Positions 30,450 through 39,281 of a stretch of DNA of 64,000 nucleotides are shown here, one piece after another. The position numbers and the translations under genes were made by a program. How positions within the stretch are numbered: position 1 is the first letter of the stretch; every line of letters starts with the position of its first letter. Source of the DNA: DASSUW01 sp963849695 (lineage in GTDB: Bacteria; Actinomycetota; Thermoleophilia; Solirubrobacterales; Solirubrobacteraceae); the NCBI GenBank assembly GCA_963849695.1, contig CAWKIT010000012.1, positions 67,055-131,054 of the forward strand, written 5' to 3'. The notes below the pieces were generated by a model, which saw nothing but the letters and a program-made list of their open reading frames with translations, was not told the origin of the DNA and searched no databases.

Positions 30450-31446
30450 CGCAGCCTGAGGCGAGTCCCGGGGAAGAGGAGGTCCGGGCGACCCGTCCCG
30501 ATCCGCTCGTCATTGAGCTCCCACAGCCGATTCACCTCGCGAGCGATCCGCGGCACGGTCGCCCGATCCCCGAGCAGATCGGCGGCGATCGACCACAGCG
30601 ACTCGCCCGGGCGCACGGTGTGGAACCGCTCTTTCTGAGTGGTTTCTCCGGGCGCTTCGTACGACGCGACCCGGGTGACGACCGGCTCCGCGGGCGGCGG
30701 CGCCGGCTGTGCGGCGGCAGTCGGCTCGGCCACCGGGACGGCTACTTGCGGCCGGCGCCGGCGCGAGGAGCGGGCGTCGCGGCTGTCGAGTCGCTACGAG
30801 ACCGCGACTCCGCACCGGCGTTCGCATCGCGCCCGACACGAGCGTGGCGCACCCGGCCGCCCTCGGCCCGCGGCCCCGCATCGTCCCGGACCAGCTGCGG
30901 TTCGATCTCCGCCGGGGCCGTCGCGTCGTCGGATCCATCCGGTGCCGGCGCGGGCTCGACCGGCGCAGCGGCGGGGGCGGGCTCGGCCTCGGCCGTTTGT
31001 TCAGGCAGCACGCCGTCGGCCTCCACGACCCGCTCGCGGACATCCGCGGCCGGCTCGTACTCGAGAGGCCCAGCGTCCTCGTCGTCATCCGCATGCGCAC
31101 CCGCCACGGACATATCCGGCCCGTCGTCGGGCAGCTGTACGGTTTCGCCGCTCGGCTCGAAGTCGACGCTCGCGGCGGGATCCCCACCTGCGCCAACCTC
31201 CGACGTTCCCTCGATGACCTCGTCCGGTGGCGTTGCCATCGCCACCGAGGAGCCGCCGGTCGAGAACGCGAGCAGCCCGGCTGCGATCGCCGCCTGAGTC
31301 CTTCGCGAGACAAGCTCCTCGCCACCCAGCGAGCCTGCGAGCCGATCGCGGCGGCAGACCGGACATGAAGGATGGAATGGCAACCGTGAATGGTCCTCGG
31401 CAATACGCAGGTGGGCGCTCAGCGATCGGTTGCTGTGAGGTCGCAT
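30446..31446 (-). CDS. Membrane/exported LysM protein with CPVC knuckle, one frameshift
   Basis: About 333 aa when one base is restored near 30742. Order: a cytoplasmic N-terminal region with FHPSCPVCRRDRLAG (CxxC), one hydrophobic segment (TQAAIAAGLLAFSTGGSSVA), a long acidic Pro/Ala-rich spacer, and a C-terminal LysM domain (FHTVRPGESLWSIAADLLG ... NRLWELN ... LLFPGTRLRLR) that would bind peptidoglycan. The ATG at 31446 has GAGGAG 7 nt upstream and follows the preceding gene's stop by 11 bp; the ATPase start overlaps its stop. It is probably an envelope anchor working with the MinD-type ATPase. Confidence 0.75.
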
Positions 31447-31457
31447 CAATCGGCTCC

Positions 31458-32513
31458 TCAGTTGAGGGGGTCGGCGACGCAGCGGAATGCCTTGCCGCCT
31501 GCGCCGGTGTTGGGCGTAATCGCGACACTGCCGCCCTGGTCGGTCACGAAGAGAACATCGAGCTCTCCTGGCGTCGCGCTCGGGATAGACCTCTGAGGTC
31601 AGCTCGCCGCCTGGAGCGAGCTGCACGCCCGCTAACGCCGCGCGAAGCTCCCCGTGAGTCGGTAGCCGCCGCCCCGGCCCGGCGGGGCCGTCTGTGGTGG
31701 CGCACTGCAATGACGGCGGTCCCGTATGCGGCGGCGGCTCGCGGCGTCGTTTCGACGCAGACATCCGCAACGGGAACGTCCCGCTCGGACACGCGATCAG
31801 GAGAGTCGGCGGCAGTCATCCCGCCAAGCCGGTCCGCATTCCTCGCGACGAGGGACGCGGCCGAGGCGCGACTCCCGGATGGTTCGGCCCCCGAGTGCAT
31901 TGCGCTTGATGTCCCTCTCACCGAGTGTGCGGTTTCGCACGTCAACTCCCCGCACGCTGTTGTTGGCGATGTCCGCACTGTCGATCTGCAGCGCGGCGTA
32001 GGACGAGCCGCCGAGCGCCACGAAGACCGCGAGGGTCGACATGACCTTCGTATACGACCACCCGCACTTTGCCCCGATCTCCTCGTAGGAGAGCCCGTGG
32101 GCCTTCAGCAGGAGCGCCTTCGCCTCGTCGGGCTTCAGAGCTCGCAGCGCTTCGGCCGAGCGGCGGACGCGCTCGTCGGCGGTGAGCTTGTCCTCGACGC
32201 TGCGCTCAGTGCCCGGGACGAAGGAATCGATGTCGAGGTCCTCGCCGGCGACCGACTCGGAGCGGCCGCGGCGGATCGCCAGAGCCTCATGGCGTACGAC
32301 GACTTTGAGCCAGGAGAGCTCCGTCGCGGGGTCGACGGTGTCGACGCGGCGGACGAAGATCTCGAGTGCTCGCTGGTAGGCGTCGAGCGCGTCGTCGTGG
32401 CAGAGGGACGCCTGACGCGCCACGCGCAGGAGGATTCGCTCGTGGCGCGCGGCGACTGCGGCCACGCGAGCGCCCGCGCCATCGGCGACACCGGCCATCT
32501 TTGCGACTGCCAC
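31458..32513 (-). pseudogene. Sigma-70-family factor fused in frame to an exported-protein gene, with further frameshifts
   Basis: From GTG 32513 (GGAGGG 8 nt upstream) the first 150 codons read as a sigma-70-family factor: region 2-like HDDALDAYQRALEIFVRRVD, then a region 4 helix-turn-helix (GLSYEEIGAKCGWSYTKV). The reading then passes directly into an exported-protein N terminus (STLAVFVALGGSSYAAL) with repeats such as SADIANNSVRGVDVRNRTLG. The remaining part (RNADRLGGMTAAD, CPSGTFP, VADVCVETT, GRRLPTHGELRAAL, GGELTSEVYP, GKAFRCVADPLN) is recoverable only through about five single-base shifts near 31835, 31803, 31775, 31704 and 31590. This is an apparent in-frame deletion joining two genes, or an assembly chimera. 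Confidence 0.6.
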
Positions 32514-32629
32514 CTTGAGAGCCCTCCATGCGACTCGTCACTCCAGAACTTGGAGCCACGCTCCCTGCCGGCTCCTGCGTGATCTAGCGGAATCGCGCAG
32601 CTTCCATGTGGCACTGCGCGTGAACCTGT

Positions 32630-32642
32630 TCGCAAATTGCGA
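32630..32642. promoter_or_regulatory. Palindrome in the sigma-fusion / cbs intergenic region
   Basis: TCGCAAATTGCGA, a perfect 6-bp inverted repeat with one central base, between the divergent sigma-fusion gene and cbs. A second inverted repeat (GACCGGT at 32652-32658 and ACCGGTC at 32679-32685) follows. Either may be a regulator site; no cognate factor is known. Confidence 0.35.
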
Positions 32643-32732
32643 GTCTTTTCGGACCGGTGAGAAGATGGCCAACGCTCTACCGGTCGGCTAACGGACCTCG
32701 CGTGGCCGTCCCGGGGACCGCGGCCAGTTACC

Positions 32733-32738
32733 TATAGT
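32733..32738 (+). promoter_or_regulatory. -10 element of cbs (leaderless start)
   Basis: TATAGT ends exactly 6 nt before the cbs ATG, so transcription should begin at or next to the start codon. No ribosome-binding site precedes the ATG, consistent with a leaderless mRNA. A clear -35 element is not seen. Confidence 0.6.
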
Positions 32739-32744
32739 CAGCGC

Positions 32745-34137
32745 ATGAGCTCGCCCGCGACAGGCAGCACTGCGGACATCAAGGACTCGATCCTCGACAC
32801 GGTCGGCGAGACGCCGCTGGTGCGGCTGAGCCGGATCGCCGCCGGCGTGGCTCCGCAGCTCGTCGCCAAGCTCGAGCAGTTCAATCCCGGGGGCTCGATC
32901 AAGGACCGCGTCGCGATGCGGCTGGTGGAGGCCGCCGAGCGGGACGGCCGGCTGCGTCCCGGCGGCACGATCATCGAGCCGACCTCCGGCAACACCGGCA
33001 CCGGGCTCGCGATCGCCGCCCGCCTGAAGGGCTACCGCGTGATCGCCGTGATGCCGGACAAGATGTCGAAGGAGAAGATCGACCTGCTGCGCGCCTACGG
33101 CGCCGAGGTCGTGGTCGCTCCCACGGACGTGAGCCCAGACTCGCCGCAGTCCTACTACCGCGTCGCGGACCGGCTGACCGAGGAGATCCCCGGAGCGTTC
33201 CAGCCGAACCAGTACGCGAACGCCGCCAACCCGGAGACGCACTACCTGACCACGGGGCCCGAGCTGTGGCGCCAGTCGGGCGGCCGGATCACCCACTTCG
33301 TGTGCGGCGTCGGCACCGGCGGCACGATCACCGGCGTCGCGCGGTATCTGCGCGAGCAGAACCCGGACGTCGAGGTGATCGGGGCCGACCCGGTCGGCAG
33401 CATCTACTCCAACGACGAGGTGCATCCCTACCTCGTCGAGGGCGTCGGCGAGGACTTCTGGCCGGAGACCTTCGACACCAGCGTCGTCGACCGCTACGTG
33501 ACCGTCTCCGACCGCGACAGCTTCCTCACCACTCGCAGGCTCGCGGCCGAGGAGGGACTCCTGGTCGGCGGCTCGTGCGGCCTCGCCGTCCACGCCGCCC
33601 TGGAGGTCGCGAAGGGCATCGACGACGCCGACGCGATGGTGGCCACGATCCTGCCGGACGGCGGCCGCGCCTATCTGAGCAAGATCTTCAACGACGCCTG
33701 GATGCGCCAGTACGGCTTCCTGGAGCGCAGCAGCGACCGCACGGTCGGCGACGTCCTGAGGGAGAAGACCGCGGCCGGCGAGATCCCGCCGTTCGTGACC
33801 GTTCAGACCCACCAGAAGGTCAAGGACGCGATCAGCCTGCTGCACGAGCACCGCGTGTCCCAGCTCCCGGTGGTCAGTGGGTACGGACATCACCGCCGTC
33901 GTCGGCAGCGTCGGCGAGCGCGGCCTGCTCAAGCGCGCGATCGACAACCCGGGGCTGATGAACAGCGACATCGTCGGCGTGATGGAGCCGCCGTTCCCGG
34001 CCGTCGCCACCGGCGACCCGGTGCGCGAGGCGGTCGAGCTCCTGAGCGGCGACCGCCAGGCGCTGACCGTTACCGAGGACGGCCGGCCGGTCGGGATCGT
34101 CACCCGCGCCGACCTGCTGGAGTCGCTCGTCTCATGA
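32745..34137 (+). CDS. cbs: Cystathionine beta-synthase with C-terminal CBS domains, one frameshift
   Basis: PLP enzyme condensing serine and homocysteine to cystathionine (first step of reverse transsulfuration). The PLP Lys is Lys53 in NPGGSIKDRVA, with the cofactor loop PTSGNTGTGLA and phosphate loop CGVGTGGTITG. A pair of CBS regulatory domains occupies the last ~120 residues; the frame is broken by one extra base near 33879, after QLPVVS, and resumes at GTDITAVVGSVGERG. Corrected length is 463 aa. The CBS domains and the gamma-synthase/lyase gene overlapping at ATGA favour this over a cysteine synthase. Confidence 0.9.
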
Positions 34138-35233
34138 GCCGCCGGTTCGCCACCCGCGCCGTCCACGCGGGCCTCGACCCCGACCCGGCCTACGGCGATG
34201 TCGTCCCCGCCATCCACCAGGCCTCCACCTACGTTCAGCCCAGCCCGGGCGAGTCCGTCGGCGACTACGACTACTCGCGCTCGGCCAACCCGACCCGCAC
34301 AGCGCTCGAGAAGGCGCTGGGCGAGCTGGAGGGCGGCCACGCGGCGGCCTTCGCGAGCGGCATGGCGGCCGAGCACGCGCTGATCACCGCCGTCGCCGCG
34401 GCGGGCGACCACGTCGTCATCCCCAACGATCTCTACGGCGGCACGTACCGGCTCGTCGACAAGGTGCTCAACCGCTGGGGGCTCGAGTACACGATGGTCG
34501 ACCAGACCGACCTCGACGCCCTGTCCGACGCGGTCACCGACGCCACCAAGCTGATCTGGGTCGAGACCCCCACCAACCCGACGCTCAACGTCGTCGACCT
34601 CGAGCAGGTCATCGCCCGCAGGCGCAACGCGCTGGTGGCGGTCGACAACACGTTCGCGACGCCCGTCTACCAGCGTCCGCTCGAGCTCGGCGCCGACGCC
34701 GTGATCCACTCGACCACCAAGTACATAGGCGGTCACAGCGACGCCATCGGAGGCGCAACCGTCGTGCGAGAGCGCGCGCTCCATGACGCGATCAAGTTCG
34801 TCCAGAACGCGATCGGCGCGGTACCCGGCCCGCTCGACGCCTTCCTCGTCCACCGCGGCATCCGCACCCTCCACCTGCGGATGCGCGCGCACACCGAGAA
34901 CGCCCGCGCCGTCTCGGAGTGGCTGCGCACGGTCGGCGACGTCATCGACGTCCGCTGGCCCGGCTTCTCCGGCATGGTGTCGTTCCGCCACCCGGACGCG
35001 GCGCGGATCGTGGCTCGCACGGAGGTGTTCTCACTCGCCGAGTCGCTCGGCGGCGTCGAGTCGCTGATCGAGGTCCCGCAGGCGATGACGCACCAGTCGG
35101 TCGAGGGCTCGGCCGCGGCCGTGCCGGCCGACCTGATCCGGCTGAGCTGCGGGATCGAGGATCCCGCGACCTCGTCGAGGACCTCGCGCAGGCGATCGCC
35201 GCCGCTACAGGAACGCGAGCACTCGTTCCCTGA
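34134..35233 (+). CDS. Cystathionine gamma-synthase/gamma-lyase (PLP), frameshifted near the C terminus
   Basis: Cys/Met-metabolism PLP enzyme; PLP binds Lys196 in VIHSTTKYIGGHSDA. The body reads cleanly to CGIEDP; a missing base at about 35166-35168 shifts the frame, after which DLVEDLAQAIAAATGTRALVP completes the protein (about 366 aa). Coupled by ATGA to cbs, so gamma-lyase (cysteine formation) is more likely than gamma-synthase, but sequence alone does not decide. The 3' end overlaps the convergent hydrolase remnant by 29 bp. Confidence 0.88.
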
Positions 35234-35414
35234 CCAGCGTCGCGGCGCTCTCGTCGTAGTCGGGCAGGCCGAACCCGACCGCCTCGGCGTACGCGACGCC
35301 CTCCGCGAAGCTCCGGTCCTCGAAGAGATGGCCCGCGGCGCGCAGGTCGTCCGCGAACGCGTGGACGCCGTCGGTCAAGCCCAGGGCGTGGTGGAACAGG
35401 ATCAGCACGGTCAT
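35205..35414 (-). pseudogene. Collapsed dienelactone-hydrolase-like remnant (69 aa)
   Basis: An intact 69-codon frame whose first ~50 residues (VLILFHHALGLTDGVHAFAD, FAEGVAYAEAVGFG) match the N terminus of actinobacterial dienelactone-hydrolase-like proteins, and whose last ~20 (LPDYDESAATLVRERVLAFL) match their C terminus. The middle of the usual ~190-200-aa protein, including the nucleophile and acid, is absent, as are a few residues after AAGH. This looks like an in-frame internal deletion; it cannot be catalytically active. The gene is convergent with and overlaps the transsulfuration enzyme. Confidence 0.55.
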
Positions 35415-35471
35415 GGGCGCTAAAGCCTTTCGCGCGGCGTCCCGATGCCAAAGGGGATGCATACTCTTCCG

Positions 35472-36185
35472 ATGCGTCTTGTGCTCGCCGCCGCCGTCGC
35501 CGCCATCGCGGTCGGCGTCTACGCCCTGAGCGCCTCGGGCGAGGAGCCGGCACCGCGCGAGGAGACGGCACCGCGCGAGCGGCCGGTCGCCGTGGTCGAG
35601 CAGGCCGAGCTGCCGCCGCTGCCCGAGATGCGCCCGACGGTGGTCGAGCCGGAGGCCGGCGACACCGGCGCCGCCGCGCCCAGCGAGCCCGACCCCGGCC
35701 TGACCGAGGCGGGCCCGAAGCCGACGCAGCCGGCGTCCGCCGGCGCGCACCCGAGCCGTGTCGGCCGCACCGACATCACGAAGGCGAACGCGCTGCCGAA
35801 CGGCGTCGCGCTGCCGCCGCTCGATGCCCCCGAGGAGGTCAAGCAGATCATCGAGGCGGGCAACATCATCGCCCGCTCGCCGTACAAGTGGGGCGGCGGC
35901 CACGGCGAGTGGCTCGACGACGGCTACGACTGCTCCGGCTCGGTCTCGTTCGCGCTCGCCGCCGCCGGGCTGCTCGAGGGCCCGCTCGCCTCCGGGCCGC
36001 TGATGAGCTGGGGCAAGCCCGGCAGGGGCAAGTGGGTGACGATCTACTCGCATCCCGGCCACGTGTTCATGGAGGTCGCCGGGATCCGGTTCGACACGTC
36101 GAACGCGCGCGTCACCGGCTCGCGCTGGGGCAACGACATGCGCTCGACGAGCGGGTTCGTCGCCCGCCATCCGCCGGGCCTCTAG
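35472..36185 (+). CDS. NlpC/P60-like peptidoglycan hydrolase, membrane-anchored or secreted
   Basis: A 237-aa protein. An N-terminal hydrophobic segment (LVLAAAVAAIAVGVYALS) is followed by an acidic Pro-rich linker (about 23-95) and an NlpC/P60-like domain with nucleophile Cys154 (DGYDCSGSVSF) and His197 (YSHPGHVFMEV). It would cleave cell-wall peptide stems or related amides. CATACT ends 6 nt before the ATG at 35472, suggesting leaderless transcription. It is clearly related to the larger enzyme at 57526-58275, which has an added peptidoglycan-binding domain. Confidence 0.87.
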   Translation: MRLVLAAAVAAIAVGVYALSASGEEPAPREETAPRERPVAVVEQAELPPLPEMRPTVVEPEAGDTGAAAPSEPDPGLTEAGPKPTQPASAGAHPSRVGRTDITKANALPNGVALPPLDAPEEVKQIIEAGNIIARSPYKWGGGHGEWLDDGYDCSGSVSFALAAAGLLEGPLASGPLMSWGKPGRGKWVTIYSHPGHVFMEVAGIRFDTSNARVTGSRWGNDMRSTSGFVARHPPGL

Positions 36186-36263
36186 GGCTTGGGGTCCGCA
36201 CCCCATGAAAGGCGCGGACGCGCCGCCGATGAAACAGCTTGAAGCGTTCCCTCCTGTTCGACG

Positions 36264-36512
36264 ATGCACCTGCCCCGCTCCCAGCCCGCACACGATCTCG
36301 CCTCCGGACCGCCGCCTGAGCTGCTGGACGAGATCGCCGCGGCCTGGGAGCGGGCGTGGGAGCCGCTTCCGGGCACGCTCGAGCTCTGCTTCGTATCCGA
36401 GCCTGTGCTCGGCCGCGCTTGGGGCGACCTGCGGATGCCCGGCGGCGAGCGCCTGACGAGCATCGCCGCCTCCGAGGCGATCGCGATCGCCTGCGGCGAC
36501 TCGATCGCTTAG
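36264..36512 (+). CDS. Small hypothetical protein (82 aa)
   Basis: An 82-codon frame with protein-like composition (PELLDEIAAAWERAWEPLP; ELCFVSEPVLGRAWGDLRMP) and no recognised domain. No convincing ribosome-binding site precedes the ATG, so the start may differ. The 78-bp spacer before it contains a 6-bp stem TGGGGT/ACCCCA (36190-36205) without a T-run. Existence is moderately supported. Confidence 0.45.
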   Translation: MHLPRSQPAHDLASGPPPELLDEIAAAWERAWEPLPGTLELCFVSEPVLGRAWGDLRMPGGERLTSIAASEAIAIACGDSIA

Positions 36513-36570
36513 CCCGAACGCCCCGGTCCGTCCGGGCTTAGCCCTTGCGCGGGCCGGGAAGATGGTCCGC

Positions 36571-37073
36571 ATGGCCATAAACGCGAGACAGATCCTCGAT
36601 CGGGCGCTCAACCTCGGCAAGACGGCGGTGTCCGCAGCCGAGAAGCGACTGCGCGAGCGCGCGTCCGGCGCCCCGGCGAAGACCTCCGGCGGGCCGGCGA
36701 CCGTCGGCGCGGCCGAGCCCGGCAAGCCGGGCGGGCCGAAGTCGGCTACGGCGGAGGGCGCCACCGAGCGGCCGCCGGCCGGCCTCGCGAAGGCGCCGGC
36801 CGCCAAGCCGGCCAAGCGCAAGCCGACCGCGAAGGCGGCCAAGCGCGGCGCGGCCAAGAAGCCTCCGAAGGCCAAGCGCGCGGCGACCGAAGGCCAAGCG
36901 CGCCGCAAGGCCGAAGGCGCGACAAGAAGCCGACCCCGCGCAAGCGCGCGGCCGGGCGGCGCACGACCGCCGGCCGTGCCGCCGCGACGAGCGGCGGCGA
37001 GGTCGCCGAGGCTGCCTCCGGCAAGGACGAGCAGGCAGGCGCCGCCGACGCCGCTCCCGGCAAGAACGAGTAA
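36571..37073 (+). CDS. Histone H1-like Lys/Ala-rich protein, two frameshifts
   Basis: About 166 aa when corrected. A short N-terminal segment (AINARQILDRALNLGKTAVS) is followed by a long low-complexity region rich in Lys, Ala, Pro and Arg (AKPAKRKPTAKAAKRGAAKK) and an acidic end (SGKDEQAGAADAAPGKNE). One extra base near 36888 and one near 36925 split it into three frames. The composition resembles bacterial histone H1/HU-tail-like DNA-compacting proteins. Start ATG 36571 has GGGAAG 9 nt upstream. Repetitive lysine codons make slippage errors plausible. Confidence 0.68.
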
Positions 37074-37087
37074 GCAGCTTCTCCCGG

Positions 37088-37438
37088 GTGGGCCGCACGG
37101 CCGAGGAGATCGCGGCGATCCGGCGCGCCAAGGCGCGACTCGACCGGCTCGACTTCTACTCCGAGCCGGTGCGGATCGACCGCGTGCGGATCCTCCACAC
37201 GCCGTGGCTGTTCCGCATCCCCGGCTTCCGCCGTTTCCGCGGCTACGAGGTCGGTCCGCTGATCCTCATCAAGCGCCCGCTCGCCGAGGTCCCGGACGAC
37301 CTGATCGTCCACGAGCTCTGCCATGTCTGGCAGGACCAGCACCGCCGCTGGCGGATGTGGCTCTCGTACCTCTATCGCGGCTACCGCGACAACCCGCACG
37401 AGGTCGAGGCGCGCCGCGCCGCGGCCGAGACTCGCTAG
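37088..37438 (+). CDS. Small zinc metalloprotease-like protein (HExxH)
   Basis: A 116-aa protein with the zincin motif HELCH (His75, Glu76, His79) in IVHELCHVWQDQHRR and a downstream NPHEVEARRAA segment whose Glu could be the third zinc ligand, as in gluzincins. No signal peptide or membrane helix. It starts 14 bp after the histone-like gene, from GTG, with a weak ribosome-binding site. The substrate is unknown; proteins of this size with HELxHVWQ motifs are widespread but poorly studied. Confidence 0.75.
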   Translation: MGRTAEEIAAIRRAKARLDRLDFYSEPVRIDRVRILHTPWLFRIPGFRRFRGYEVGPLILIKRPLAEVPDDLIVHELCHVWQDQHRRWRMWLSYLYRGYRDNPHEVEARRAAAETR

Positions 37439-37490
37439 GGGTGCCCAACGGGACATCGCTCCGGACGGAATGAACCGTTGGGCGGGCCCC
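37438..37490. repeat. Hairpin repeat, copy 1
   Basis: A 53-bp element nearly identical to one at 42135-42188. It forms a 9-bp stem GCCCAACGG / CCGTTGGGC (37443-37451 with 37475-37483), with outer GGGG / CCCC, around a loop containing GACATCGCTC and CGGAATG that is conserved between copies. It lies between two convergent genes and starts at the last base of the upstream stop codon. It lacks a T-run, so it is not a classic terminator. Confidence 0.7.
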
Positions 37491-37491
37491 G

Positions 37492-38751
37492 CTACATCAC
37501 CCAGGTGTCCTTGGCGCCGCCGTTCTGCGACGAGTTGACGACCAGCGCGCCGGCGTCGAACGCCACGCGGGTGAGCCCTCCCGGCAGCACCCCGGCCGCG
37601 CCGTCCGGGCCCAGGAACACGAACGGCCGCAGATCGACGTGTCGCGGCTCGAGCGTGCCGTCGAGCACGGTCGCGTGGCAGGAGAGCGGCACCAGCTCCT
37701 GCGCGATGTAGCTCTCCGGCGACGCCGTCACGGCGGCGCGGACCCGCTCGACGTCGATGCGCTCGGCATGCGGGCAGATGACCACGCCCTCGCCGCCGTG
37801 GCCGACGCGCGGCTTGACGACGAGCTCGTCGAGCCGGTCGAGCGCCTCCTCGAGCACCTCGCCCCGGCCGAGGTCATAGGTCCGCACCGACGCCAGCAGC
37901 GGCTCCTCGCCGAGGTAATAGCGCACCATGTCCTCGACGTAGGCGTGCGCGAGCTTGTCGTCGCCGACCCCGGTCCCGAAGGCGTTGACGAGCGCGAGCC
38001 GGCCGGCGAGCCACGGCTCCTCGAGTCGCCGCCCGACGTCGTCGTCGAGCCGGTCGGCGTCCGTGCGCCGGTACACGACGTCGACCGCGTCGATATCGAG
38101 CTCTTCCCGCTCGATCAGCGGCACGCCGAGCAGCTCGGCGATCCGGCGGTGCTCCCAGAACGCCGCGTTCGCCCGGCCGTCGGTGAGCACGGCCGCGCGC
38201 GGCCGCCGGTCTCGGCCCGTGGCGGCGGTGAGTGCGCTCCACATGAGGTCGGCGAGGTCGTCGAGCGGGCGCGGCGGCTCGGCCGGCTCGAGCAGCCGCA
38301 GCGACGTCTCGCGTGCCGCGAGCGTGTACGCCATCCCGCTCGGCGTGCGCAGGTTGTCCTCGAGCACGAGGAAGCGGCCGCTCGGCTCGCGCACGACGTC
38401 GAGCCCGGCGACGCCGATCCACAGCGGCAGCTCGACGCCCTGCAGCCGCGGCTCGAGCGTGTCGATCGTCTCGATCACGCGCGCGGGGACGACGCCGTCG
38501 CGGACGATCGCGCGGGCGCCGTAGACGTCGGCGCACCATGCCTCGAGCGCGCGCACGCGCTGGGCGAGGCCGGCCGCGAGCTCGTCCCATTCGGCGGCGG
38601 CGATCACGCGCGGGACCGGGTCGAGGTGGAACCGCTCGTCGCCCTTGGCGCCGAACGTGACGCCGTCGATCGCGGCGCGCGCCGCGACGGCGAGCGCCGC
38701 CGGGTCGTGGCCGTCGAGGTCGGGCGCGCGCTCGAGGAACGGGGCTCGCAT
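37492..38751 (-). CDS. Circularly permuted ATP-grasp type 2 protein
   Basis: A 419-aa protein of the CP_ATPgrasp_2 type (formerly DUF404/DUF407). Diagnostic stretches are the N-terminal FGAKGDERFHLDPVPRVI, LVLEDNLRTPSGMAY, and the ATP-binding end LDRLDELVVKPRVGHGGEGV and QELVPLSCHATVL. Members are proposed to make amide bonds in short-peptide synthesis, usually beside alpha-E and transglutaminase-like genes; none of those partners is present here. The start at 38751 faces the divergent gene at 38757. Confidence 0.87.
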   Translation of the reverse strand: MRAPFLERAPDLDGHDPAALAVAARAAIDGVTFGAKGDERFHLDPVPRVIAAAEWDELAAGLAQRVRALEAWCADVYGARAIVRDGVVPARVIETIDTLEPRLQGVELPLWIGVAGLDVVREPSGRFLVLEDNLRTPSGMAYTLAARETSLRLLEPAEPPRPLDDLADLMWSALTAATGRDRRPRAAVLTDGRANAAFWEHRRIAELLGVPLIEREELDIDAVDVVYRRTDADRLDDDVGRRLEEPWLAGRLALVNAFGTGVGDDKLAHAYVEDMVRYYLGEEPLLASVRTYDLGRGEVLEEALDRLDELVVKPRVGHGGEGVVICPHAERIDVERVRAAVTASPESYIAQELVPLSCHATVLDGTLEPRHVDLRPFVFLGPDGAAGVLPGGLTRVAFDAGALVVNSSQNGGAKDTWVM

Positions 38752-38756
38752 CGGCG

Positions 38757-39281
38757 GTGACCTACCCGCACCGGCATGGCACCATCCTCACTGTGTCCGG
38801 GAACGTCGAGGACGCAGTGGCGCGGCACGCCGAGGCCGTGGCGACCGTCCGCGCCTTCGCGGAGCGCTCGGGCGCGCTGCGCGTGGTCCTGCTGGTCGAC
38901 GTCGGTGAGGGCGGCGCGACCATGCTCGACTGCGCCGGCGGCGTGATCGAGCTGACCGACTCCGCCCAGGCCGTGACGATTCCGGCCGGCACGCCCGTTC
39001 CCGCCGCTCCGCGACCGCTGCCCGACCTGCGGCCATCACCGCCGACCGCGCTTGCGATCGATCCCGAGACCGGCGAGCTCGAGGCGCCGCTGGGCGCGGT
39101 CGCCAACCTCGGCCGGGCCGTGCTCGGGCTCGCGCGCGCGTTCGGCGGCCGCAGCGTCGCGACCGCCGACTTCGCCACGCGCGACCCGGAGCTGCCGATC
39201 ACGATCGCGGCACGCGAGGGGGAGCCGCTCGTCCTCGCCGCCGGCGACCACCGCTTCGTGCTGCCGGACGTGGTGCGATGA
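38757..39281 (+). CDS. Conserved hypothetical protein (174 aa)
   Basis: A soluble protein without a recognised domain; it has an alpha/beta-like N-terminal half (RVVLLVDVGEGGATMLDCAG) and a Pro-rich middle. Start GTG 38757 lies only 5 bp from the divergent ATP-grasp start, so the promoters must lie inside the neighbouring gene. ATGA overlap couples it to the zinc-ribbon gene. Function unknown. Confidence 0.7.
   Translation: MTYPHRHGTILTVSGNVEDAVARHAEAVATVRAFAERSGALRVVLLVDVGEGGATMLDCAGGVIELTDSAQAVTIPAGTPVPAAPRPLPDLRPSPPTALAIDPETGELEAPLGAVANLGRAVLGLARAFGGRSVATADFATRDPELPITIAAREGEPLVLAAGDHRFVLPDVVR

Noticed and set aside
36190..36205. TGGGGT-CCGC-ACCCCA hairpin after the NlpC/P60-like gene as a terminator
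   Set aside because: Only 6 bp of stem and no T-run; support is too weak for a separate terminator call.
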